From assembly GCA_947172415.1 (NCBI GenBank), contig OX359194.1, forward strand, positions 7,512,401 to 7,576,400: a stretch of 64,000 bases of DNA, given 5' to 3'. Each line of letters starts with the position of its first letter. The first letter of the stretch is position 1. Positions 26,033-36,677 of this stretch are shown here, in pieces. The notes beneath the pieces were generated by a model. The model was not told the DNA's origin and made no database searches. It saw only the letters and a list, made by a program, of their open reading frames with translations. Made by a program: the position numbers and the translations under genes. This DNA is from Chondrosia reniformis. Taxonomy: Eukaryota > Porifera > Demospongiae > Chondrillida > Chondrillidae.

Positions 26033-27015
26033 AAAAATCTAAGATACCATTTTCCTACATGCTATATGCCTATTCTGTAAAAAGAGCCTATAGGGGAACT
26101 AAACCTAAAGAGAGCTTTAGATGAAGATACAGTAGTCTTTTCTTCCTTCTTTTCCCTTCTTTCATCTTCTTCTCCACTGGGTCAGACAGCCGTTTCTGGG
26201 AATTCCACCCTTCATCAGTGATCCTGGGAGTCTTTGTCTTTTTCTTTATCTTGATCTTCTGTGAATCCTTGGCTCACTATGCTAAATCTAGGGGCCTTAT
26301 ATACACTATTTTGGCGCCAAAAGTTAAATAAGGTGTTAACTAAGACACATGATGAAATTTAATTTTATGAAAGGAATGTAGGTCCAATTAACTTTTATGA
26401 ATTAATTATAAATCTATTAGTAATCTTGCTTGTACAGGTAAAACAGACTCAGCATAACTATAGACACAAGTAGGACATATTACATAAGTCTACCTTTAGG
26501 TCTTCTAGTAGTAACATTTCTTTGGAGGTGGGGTAACACAATATGGGGTAACACAAGACAGTCCTTAAGCATACTAGCTACTTTTTGCTTATACTTGATT
26601 CTAACTAGAGGCTGCCGGGATAGGAAGGTTTTAAAGGTTGATTTTAGCTTAAAGTATTTGTAACCCTGCTTAATAAGCCTACTGCATAACTGCAAACTTT
26701 TAGCCTGAAAACTGGAGAAGTCACTACATATTCTAGAATACCTAATTAATTGTGAAATAAAGACACCATAGGCTGGGGTATTAGGAATATTACTATCTAA
26801 ATGGGGGAAATTTACTATATCAAAGTTAAAGTCCTCTCGCTTATCATATACTTTAGTGATAAATTGATTGTTAGTAATGGTTATATCTAAGTCTAAAAAG
26901 GGGGATTTTGAATGATTATTAAATGGGCTTTTGAGGCAGTTAGCATAGTGACTTGAAACATTATAACCTTTAAACTTTAAAGCTGCCAAGTGGAACTTAT
27001 AATTAGGAGGAGCTC
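26033..27015 (-). mobile_element. Retroelement fragment with reverse-transcriptase C-terminus
   Basis: A minus-strand open frame (26480-27015) codes a polypeptide with FLDLDITITNNQFITKVYDK, NFDIVNFPHLDSNIP and AYGVFISQLIRYSRICSDF, the thumb/C-terminal part of RT proteins of Penelope-like or related retroelements. The upstream RT catalytic part is absent, so it is 5'-truncated. Downstream (26130-26290) is a sequence shared with 43775-43985 and 58375-58450, probably its 3' region (TGGGAATTCCACCCTTCATC). In unit 1 about 0.9 kb of it is deleted. Family assignment is from memory and moderately sure. Confidence 0.6.
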
Positions 27016-27269
27016 ACAAGTATACTATATAAGCCATCCAAATAGGGAAGGTACCACTGTATATGGTATACGGTATAGATAACAATCTGCAACGAGCTCA
27101 CAGCCAATTATTTGTATATTAGTTACTCATGCATTCATCTCTCCCATTTAGCAATATACAACAATTGCTAAAATTTAGGCTAAAGACACAGCTAATGAAT
27201 TCAATAATACAAATTCATGAATACTACTTTGTATAATGTGATATGATACTACATCTCTACACAGTTTAA

Positions 27270-30200
27270 CTAGAAACATCCAATTGCCACTAAAATGATG
27301 ATAATGAGCCCAAATACAGCCAAGAAGCCGATGGTGAGGCCAAGAGATATGTAGCGAAGTGGAGCATCCTAAGTGAAAAAGGAATAGGCAAGGTATAGAT
27401 TTGCTAACATTTCAGGATAAACATTATACCATTAATGTGTGCCATATTGTAAGTATATATACAATGAATGCAAGTAATATGTACAATGAATTGCAAGTGA
27501 TAACATGAAGCCCAGGAAGCTGGTCTATCCACCAGTGCTCAATAGCTATAGCAATATTGCCGTATTCTAGGCCAGAGCAAACTGGTATGCGGTATCACTT
27601 CCTTTTCCTGTGGGAGGGGTCAAGTAATATATTATTGTACGTATTTACTTTTGATGGTTTTTTCTTTGGCTTTTCATCTGAATTTTTGCTCAGATCAGAC
27701 TTTTCAGTCATCTCAGTGCCTCCATTTTCCTTCTTATCTTCCTTCTGTCGCCATGGCCAGTAGAACTTGGAGTACAGGAAAGTTAAGGAGTCCCATATAC
27801 TGAAGATTATCAAAACGGCAATCCAGAGCCAGAAGGCAGAAAACTGATTTTGTGTATGACGACTTCCGTATAGCCACAGCCCAAGAGTTATATTCACCAC
27901 TACACGGCCAAAATAAAAATGGCTTTTCACAAGTGCTCCAACGAAAATACAAACACAACCCAGAATCAGTTCATATATAAAAGATTAGAGATATACGTAC
28001 ATGTACACAGATGTGTTGTTACGTATGTATACATGTACATATACGTACATACATGTAAATACACTGGCTAGAGATTGATTGTCCCAACACTGAAAGACTC
28101 TTAAAGTATATACTGCCTTAACTTACATGCAAGCAAGATCACTCCGTACCCCACAATGTAGCCATGAATCCAGTTGAAGATCACCCTTTTTGAGGATGTT
28201 GGTTTACAACGTGCAAAACTTATAATTGGCTAATATCATGAGAAGATTATTTAACAAAACTTTCCTGCAGTTCAAAACAGACTGGAATAATTAGTCACTT
28301 ACATTTAGGAACTGTAGAAAGATTACCACGACACCAATCACAAGATGAGCTGATCCGACAGGGTTTTCAGGCTGAAAGAATTAAACAATAATATAGGTCA
28401 ATAACTAAACCTGCATGTGTACATATATAAATATATAGATGTATATAGATTTCCATCCTTACCCCAAAGGATATCAGACCTGCGTCGTTTCTGAAATGTA
28501 CAAATATAAGTATAAATCCAATGACACTTGGGATAATGGCAATTAGCATCAGAGCTCTGTGGAACTACAGTGAAAAGATGTACATGCATCGTTGCTTGGC
28601 AACACAATTTTATATCATTGGGACTCTAATATAATGGCTATATACATTATAGAGTGATGGTTACACTGGTTTTAAATACACAGTTCAGATAGAGACCCAA
28701 TTAAGAAAAGTGACTACTTTATGAGATGTTCCACTATATTTTTAATCTAAAGTATTTATCTGTATTAAAGTACAAGGTTCAAAGGAAGGAACCCTGGTAT
28801 ATGAACCTGTACAATATAAGCCTGTAGGAAAATAGTTCATTAATTCAATTTGCATTTCCTTAATCTCATGTATGTACATCGACCACATCCATAGACGTAC
28901 AGTGTTGAATTATTAATTTTATAAATATTATGCAATAACGTATCTAAGAATGGATATATATGGCGCATGAATGCACTTACCTGGAACCACAGTCCAGTAG
29001 GCATAGCTGGCCTCATGTTCGCAGCAAAGAAGTATGCAATAGGCACCAAAATTCCCCAAGCTATGTACATTAATATACCTGCACGGGAGAAACACTATAT
29101 CATATGACTCTAAAGAAGGCCAAGGAGATTTTAACTTTTTAAATTGCTAACATTACTATCTCTGAGAAGCATATACCTATAAATATACTCCAATTCACAG
29201 AAAGCACTTACTATATGAAAATAAATATTTGGGAGACTTAAGGAACAAATACAGTGAAACCTACTCAATCAGGACCTAATTTAACTAACTGCATTAGGCA
29301 GGTGACCGACCACATTATAGTTATCATACACAGGGTGAATTTTCAGTCAATGTTTCTGTCTCCTTAGAATGTTCCCCAGTTGGTTGTAATACCTGACAGC
29401 TATATTAGTAACTATTCTGGCCTCACCGTGCACTCTGACAAGAGGGTTGTCGGCACACCCACCCTCAGGACTTCCCCCCTCAGTCAGGACCACTGCACCT
29501 GCTGCAGCCTCTCTTATGATATCATGACGTAATGTCAGTCCAACATTAGCAGCTCCTAAGGAAAGTATATAGCAAGTCACGTTGCTAAAGAAGAAGCCTC
29601 ACTTTGGTGGAATTGTACCTCTCTCACTTCCCGCTGCAAGAAGAATAAAGACTGATTCATTCAGCCGACGATCTTGACCTGGATTACCAGCCTCAATGGT
29701 GCGAGTGAAGGAACAACTGATACGGCCACCACTGAATGAGGAACTTATCATAACCAATCCATTCTGATTCTATACAGCAAGATAACACACTTGAATATAA
29801 CTATATATACCAAATCCATAAATATTAGCCGGAGAACCTATTAACATGAGACTCACAGAATCAATATTGTTTGATCTAGGGCTTTGGGGATTAAAGGTGT
29901 CCTTTGCAAAGACATCGTTGTTTCCAGTGTCTCTCTGACATACAAATACATCATCAATACCGTTTCCTCCCATCACTCGATCAGCTGATAATCCCATGGC
30001 AACCCAACCCAAACTCATAGCTGAGCCTTCCAGTTCAAAGAATAGAACACTTGAGTCTGAAGGGACACTTGACCACTGAGCGTACACTGTACATACACTC
30101 CTCTCACAACCACTTGGTATTCCAAATGAGCCCTGTGATAAACAATATATACATGTAGGATATATAAGTGCATGCACACGACCCAAACATGAAAGTGATA

Positions 30201-33200
30201 AGTTAGTCATTTTGCTGATGGCTAATGGTAAGTTTACCATCTTTATGGGTTGCTGTTGCCTAGACTACGAGTTAGTACTATATACACTCAATCCTCCCTT
30301 ATCCGGACGCCCCAGATACGGGCACGTCCCTCTACCGGGCAGCATGAAGCGGTTGCTGAGTCAGCAAGTAAACAAAATGGCAATGACAACAGTTGCGTTC
30401 ACGGCGATTTTTGAAGGCAAACATGTTTACTGATCTTATTTATCACCAAGAATGTAAATAATAGTTAATTAGTTCAGCTGCGAAGTGTGAAGTCTATTTT
30501 GCAATTCATTTTCCTCGCACAGCAAGCATCGTAGCTTACTCAATTTGTATATAAAACAGCTATACTCTTCGAATTTTCTGAGTTCCGGGCATATCTGAGT
30601 TACGGACAATGCCCGGTCCCAAGGTGCCCGGATAAGAGAGGTTTGAGTGTAATAACAATGGTTTTATTGGTGTGTAGCTATGAATACTTTTGTCTTTTTA
30701 TGGCATTTGTTGGTCATATCTCTTTGAATGGTTAATATGCAGTATTACCCCTTTCAATCATATTACAGTACCACATCTAGACAGAGGTGTGGCTCGGTAA
30801 AATGTATCCTCAAAATACACTTACTAAAGATTGTATTTCTAGAGTTGGGGTTGCAGTTGGAGTAGGAGACATGGAGGGAGCTGAAGATGGCGGTGGAGCT
30901 GCAGGTGATGATGGAGCTATCATATCTGTTGTTGCTGTTCCCTCAGGAGACACTGATGAGACCTCAGGAGGCAGCAGGGAGAGTGCAGCTGCTGTAGAAC
31001 CTCTTGTGACATCATGGCGCACAGAAAGACCAACAGTGGCACCTCCTGAATTGATAAGGAAAGACTGTGTCAGTTGTGTCTTATCCATTGAATTGTAATG
31101 GAAATTGTTATGATGAAGCCTTATTTATATTATTATTATTATAATTATATGTCAAAATGTATTAATTTAATTAGCCTTAGTGTATATATGCGTAAACATA
31201 GAAAGTCTATATAGTTGATACAACTACACATTCAACATAACAAGAAATAAATACAAATTACATTAGCTGCCACACCATGAAATTCAATTCATATATATAT
31301 ATATATAGCCCTATGTGACAGATTATTAGTATAAAGGATACAATTAACACAGCACGTGCAGAGTATACGACTATCAGAATCTATACTGATCTAAATAGGC
31401 TGAAGATACATATATGTAGTGTACAACCATATATGGAGGTATCAATCAGTCAGTTTTGTATATACTTTATTCTTTGAGTAAGTAGATATTTAATAGGAGA
31501 TTATGTAATAATAGTGATAATAATACTGTATTGTTAGTTATGCTTGCAGGAGTGTACATCCATGCAAACCAGGCGCTGTAACTATTATTTAATAGATAAT
31601 GGAGGTTCACGGACGGGGCCCAGTTGGTACATTTAATGCATTAGTAAATATCTCCACAAGTTCATACCTCTCTCACTTCCCGCTGCAAGAAGAATAAAGA
31701 CTGATTCATCCAGCCGACGATCTTGACCTGCATTACCAGCCTCAATGGTGCGAGTGAAGGAACAACTGATACGACCACCACTGAATGAGGAACTTATCAT
31801 AACCAATCCATTCTGATTCTATACAGCAAGATAACATACTTGAATATAACTATATATACCAAATCCATAAATATTAGCAGGAGAACCTATTAACATGAGA
31901 CTCACAGAATCAATATTGTTTGATCTAGGGCTTTGGGGATTAAAGGTGTCCTTTGCAAAGACATTGTTGTTTCCCGTGTTTCTCTGACATACAAACACAT
32001 CATCAATACCGTTTCCTCCCATCACTTGATCAGCTGATAATCCCATGGCAACCCAACCCATAGCAGAGCCTTCCAGTTCAAACATCAGAACACTTGAGTC
32101 TGAAGGGACACTTGACCACTGAGCATACACTGTACATGCACTCCTCTCACAACCACTTGGTATTCCAAATGAGTCCTGTGATAAATAATGGAAAGTAACT
32201 TATGAAGATGCATCTGTCTTATACAAATAGGCTGTCAAATGTGTATTATATAATGATTGGTTGTACATTGGTCTAAGTTCTAGGGGCCAGGATAAACGGC
32301 GGAATGGCGGAATGGCGGAAACGAACCCTTGCAAATGGCGATCTCGATTCAGAAGACGTTTTGCTTAGCCGCTTCTCGTTACGAGGCAATGTGAAACGGC
32401 CGAAACAATCGAAGTTCATAAGTCATGAAAAATTAACGCAGGTTAAACTACGATTTTTCGTACGAATCTTATTAATTTATGATCGTACAGTACGGCAACA
32501 CAAATTTTCGCATCATGCACATATACATATCAGCGCAAATTTAGAATCGATCCAACTGGCCTACCGTATCTGGCAATGATATCATTATTCCCACAGAATG
32601 GCTATCTATGTTACCACCAGAGCACAAGATATTTCTCTTTCAAAACCTTGGAATTAGAGTTTGAACAGTGTGTGTACTACCTATTTTCAAAGGCCTCTTT
32701 AGCAGCCAACTCAAAATATTAATTCAGTGACACTAGTACTAATACTTAGTTTTTGCCAGTAGGCTTTATTTGCTTAATATACCATAAGGCACTAAGCTCG
32801 TACGAAAAATCGTTTTCATGACTTATGAACTTCGATTGTTTTGGCCGTTTCACATTGCCTCGTAGTGGGGAACGAGAAGCGGCTGAACAAAACGTCTTCT
32901 GAATCGAGATCGCCATTTGCAAGGTTTCGTTTCCGCCATTCCGCCGTTTATCCTGGCCCAAGTTCTAGCTATAGTCAAAGTCACAAATAGATACGAGAAC
33001 TTGCATGCAGCGGAACGGAACAGCTTGAACTTTCCGTATTACAATTTCCAAAATTGTTCTTTTAAAAGACCGAAAACACGAACTCCATCTTAGGTATCTC
33101 TCGCTCGCTTGTAGCACGCTTTCACGATGCGTGTACTGATTGAAATCAAATGCACGGGGGCGCCTAAATTACCTTTTTTGAGCGAGAGGATCCCATTAGA

Positions 33201-33445
33201 CAACCAGTAGAACATCTTTTCGTTAAGAAATAAACACGACACGACAGGAGAACTTAGAAGTCAGGCTAAATTCTACGCAAACATACGAATGACGTTGACC
33301 ATATCTAACTATATTCCAGAATTCATGTTGCTGACGCTCAACAAGACTTTAGTCTCATCATATCTACATAATCACTTACTATTACATTCTGTCCACTAGA
33401 TAGCGGTAGCAGTAAAAGATAGACTGTTAGCGTTAATACCAACAT
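27270..33445 (-). CDS. Double-DOMON cytochrome b561 reductase-like protein (gene D)
   Basis: Thirteen exons: 33380-33445, 31906-32175, 31668-31818, 30825-31045, 29857-30132, 29619-29769, 29427-29555, 28981-29078, 28463-28564, 28303-28371, 28127-28229, 27649-27899 and 27270-27368, giving 661 aa. Signal peptide (MLVLTLTVYLLLPLSS), DOMON 1 (GWVAMGLSAD, GGNGIDDVFVCQRN), a mucin-like Ser/Thr/Pro/Ala linker (exon 30825-31045), DOMON 2, and b561 with histidines H421, H456, H497 and H533, a lysine-rich loop (KKPSK) and a last helix. It is the intact parent of the fragment at 18254-19975. Introns carry a pogo-like MITE and a Mutator-like MITE. It diverges from the peroxiredoxin gene. DOMON 2 has two extra residues (SL) before GWVAMG. 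Confidence 0.9.
30285..30649. mobile_element. Pogo/Tc1-type MITE
   Basis: Terminal inverted repeats CACTCAATCCTCCCTTATCC and (reverse complement of the right end) CACTCAAACCTCTCTTATCC, flanked by TA on both sides (30283-30284 and 30650-30651). The CCTCTCTTATCCGG core is typical of pogo/Tigger-type ends. Length 365 bp, no transposase ORF. It sits in an intron of gene D between the linker exon and DOMON 2. Confidence 0.8.
32284..32959. mobile_element. Mutator-like foldback MITE with 9-bp target duplication
   Basis: The 676-bp element starts GGGCCAGGATAAACGGCGG and ends with its reverse complement. Inverted arms continue for about 180 bp each with small indels (shared ATCTCGATTCAGAAGACG, GAAGTTCATAAGTCATGAAA). 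It is flanked by a perfect 9-bp direct repeat AAGTTCTAG (32275-32283 and 32960-32968). Long inverted repeats with a 9-bp duplication are the signature of Mutator-like elements. No transposase ORF. It lies in the first intron of gene D. Confidence 0.85.
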
Positions 33446-34246
33446 CTTACACTTCAGATCAGACTGAGAAGAATTACAAAGGCTTTGACGATGTTGTATT
33501 TATAGTACATGTCTAGTCCGCCTAGCCAGCCCAAGCAAAACGGCCATATTATAATTAAAAGTGTCATGTGCTGTAATACATCGTGTGGACTATCTAATAA
33601 AATTTATTGTGTGTGTAGAGTAATGTATCAGAATTCGGCCACATCAGAATTCGGACGGCTTGTTCTCAGCAAGTATTAAAGGTACGAGCCTCAAATGGAT
33701 ATTAAATTGTAGCCACTTTTGAGAGAGACCAGCAGGCACAGTAAGAGGGGGCTGCGCCTCGGCTTCATCGAACACGAGAGTTTAAGTGGGGTGGCCGAAT
33801 ATAAGCAAAGTTCAGACGGTTTAATCAGAATTCGGACGAAAGCCTCTAGCGCCCTCAGTTTTGGACTGACATATTTGAATACTTCACAGCTGGTAGCTCT
33901 ATCCTTCCTCTCTGACGTTGTCAGCTTTCATCGTGAAACGTTCAAGTTTGCGAAAATGCGAGCTCGATAACCACACCTAACAACATATAATTAGAATTCG
34001 GACTATAGCTATATATATAATATACGAAGTTTCAACAGAACAACAGAATACTTCACAGCATGGTAGCTCTATCCTTCCTCTACAAATTTCTTAACTTTCA
34101 ACCCATAACCTTTAAGATCCAGGAAATGCGACATTAAAAATCAAGTCATATAATTAACTCATATGCCGTTCAGCCAGCACATTTATATCCAATCCTCATT
34201 TTGCTAACATTTGGGTCCATTTTGGGAAGCGAAATATTACGCAAGC
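33446..34246. promoter_or_regulatory. Divergent intergenic region of gene D and peroxiredoxin
   Basis: Contains three copies of AGAATTCGG (about 33630, 33825 and 33993) and an imperfect duplication of about 80 bp (33875-33965 against 34048-34131, sharing TAGCTCTATCCTTCCTCT and AAATGCGA). A plus-strand open frame at 33719-33970 overlaps these repeats and has no family match, so I do not call it. The shared start regions of both genes must lie here. Confidence 0.45.
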
Positions 34247-36483
34247 ATGAGCAAGGTCATGGTTGGACATCCCGCACCGAAATGGGAGGCCGAGGCGGTT
34301 GTGGAGAAGGAATTCGTACAACTGTCATCTGAGAGGTATCTGGGTTAGTCAAGCTCAAGAGGCGCGAGAGATATGTGACAAGACCATAACCAGTCTGTCA
34401 CCTACACGATTAGTATTTATCTCCTTGACTAGGAACTATAGCTGCACGCAACATAATCATGCATCTAATGGCGTTGTGATTTCCCTTTTCATGCACAGGA
34501 AAGTTTGTGGTTCTTGTCTTCTATCCGATGGACTTGTGAGTGCCTTAGGATCAGCACATTTTGTTACCTACCCACCTAATGACCACACCTCCTTTTTGAT
34601 TATGATCGCTATTCCTGATCTGAATCACATGTATAGGAAAACACTACTGGTCTATACTAATGTAATAAGCTTAATTTGTTTAGATAACGACCAATTGTAG
34701 TTGTAAGTTGTTATGTGGGCTGACTGGATTAAAATTCAATATTCTAAATGAGGAATTACATCAACAGTGTTGTACCCTATCAAATTAAATGAAAGACTAC
34801 AAGTCAGATAAGGGCATGTTTGTGTCTGACAACCCAATGCTGGTGCACTAATAACATGTGGCTTGTTGTTATACTGTGTCTTTGGTGCCTCATCCAACAT
34901 CCTCTTAGATCACAAGGAATGGCGTATGTATGGCTTTGTCATGGAGGACTGACATCCGAGTTTGTAAACCTTTCCTTTTATTGAGAAAAGTTTCTTCCAC
35001 ACAAGGGGGTGGCGTGACCTGTTTATTACCATAGATTGCACACTCTACCTGATTACATTTCCTTTGTCATGCTGCAGGTGCACTTAAGCACTTAAGCAGT
35101 TAATTGGTTACTTTAAATAGTTTGTTTGTTTTATTTTAGCTCTTTTGTGTGTCCAACTGAGATTATCTCTTTCAGTGACAGAAGTGAGGAATTTAGAAAG
35201 ATCAATTGTGAAATTATAGCATGCTCTACAGACTCAGAATATTGTCATTTAGCTTGGTATGTATTGTGCACAAGCTGTCCACTAGATAGTCATGTTGGAT
35301 TGTAGTGTTTCGATCAGGTGTACCCTCCTCATAGGTTGGTATTGTCTAATTCATTCTAAATGGAAAATCAGATAGATAGTCTAAAAAAATGACCTAATAA
35401 CAAGCAAAGTGACATTGGGTGACTCTATTTTCACCTTACTCACATCTATTGAGGAATATGATAAGGAATCTTAGTATCACACAAAATGACTGACGAACCC
35501 CTGCAATATCACATATCACATTGCAATTATTCATGTAGTGCAATTATCAGAAACTAAGTTTGTGTCTGCATATGTGTGGTGGATGGTATGGGATGCCTGA
35601 TTGTCTATATTTGGATACACACAGGATTAACGCTCAAAGGAAGGATGGAGGTCTGGGTGATATTCGCATTCCACTCTTGTCTGATAAGAAGCAAGACATA
35701 AGCAAGAATTTTGGAGTTCTCTCAGATGCTGGGACCTCTGACAGGTTTATCACTGTCTCTCTATTTGGTTGTTGCACTGTTCCATAATATCCTCTCTGTT
35801 CCAAACACACATAATCTCCTATGCACTAGGGCCCTGTTTATAATTGATGGGCTGGGGACTCTTAGACAGGTTACCATTAATGACTCTGGAGTTGGGAGGT
35901 CTGTGGATGAAGTGTTGCGATTAGTGAAGGCAATTCAGTTTTACGATAGCTATGGAGAAGGTGCATAGCATCTTAAACATTTGTTTACTCTGTATTTTTT
36001 GATCTTTATATACCTTATATAGTTTGTCCTGCAAACTGGCATCCTGGAGACACAACTGTAAGTGAATTTCTACTATAATTTGAGTGTTAACTTGTTCAAG
36101 CTTCTATTCTTAGACTACTAAATTATTCACTTGAGTAGCTATGCTAGCTTCATTAACCATTAATACATGGTGTATAAATGTTTAAAAGCTACCCATTAGC
36201 ACAAATATATTTATAAATTGTTCCATGCAAAGCTAGCATCTTTAGTACATTGACATAACCCATACACAGGAAGTACGCTAGAATGAATTTGTACAAGGAA
36301 CGGATGGTGGATTAACAAATTGAATTAGTAGTAATTGGAGTACTCTGTAAATGGCTATATATACAGGTCAGATGGCCATTAAATATTACCCTAACAAAGA
36401 CTATTTTTATTTTTATTTAGATAAAACTACCTGATAAAAAGGATGCAGCAATATACTTCAAAAAGAATGTTCCTGACAAATAA
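34247..36483 (+). CDS. PRDX: Typical 2-Cys peroxiredoxin (PRDX1/2 type)
   Basis: Seven exons: 34247-34343, 34499-34535, 35140-35256, 35625-35744, 35830-35960, 36023-36057 and 36421-36483, giving 199 aa, the same length as human PRDX1. It reduces H2O2 and peroxides using thioredoxin. Peroxidatic Cys49 lies in [10 protein letters not shown] and resolving Cys169 in [10 protein letters not shown]. Both eukaryotic hyperoxidation-sensitivity motifs are present: GGLG in [12 protein letters not shown] and a C-terminal YF in AAIYFKKN. No signal or transit peptide (starts [15 protein letters not shown]), so it is expected in the cytosol. It converges on AGBL4, with 194 bp between stops. Confidence 0.97.
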
Positions 36484-36677
36484 TATAAGCAGTTGCAACT
36501 CATTTTATATATGGACACCCAATATACTAGCTGTTTCATATGTTCTTGAATATAATTTTCATTATTTTTAATTACAATTTGATGTACGTATACTTGTTTT
36601 TACACATATAAACAGTATAACTAAATAGTAAGGGGTACATATAAACAATAAACTGTCTACAAAAATTGGGATTTCTT

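Larger units (their letters stand above)
19976..29056. repeat. Tandem duplication unit 2
   Basis: Second copy of the unit at 11707-19975. Differences from unit 1: the part matching about 12259-13918 is missing (junction about 20534), one three-exon DOMON cassette is duplicated (about 22.7-24.4 kb), about 0.9 kb of RT-element sequence (26033-26918) is present that unit 1 lacks, and the minisatellite at 20974-21090 is longer. The right end runs on into the intact gene D. Confidence 0.85.

Noticed and set aside
33719..34700. Plus-strand ORFs at 33719-33970 and 34263-34700
   Set aside because: The first overlaps a local duplication and has no family match; the second is an out-of-frame reading over peroxiredoxin exons 1-2 and intron.
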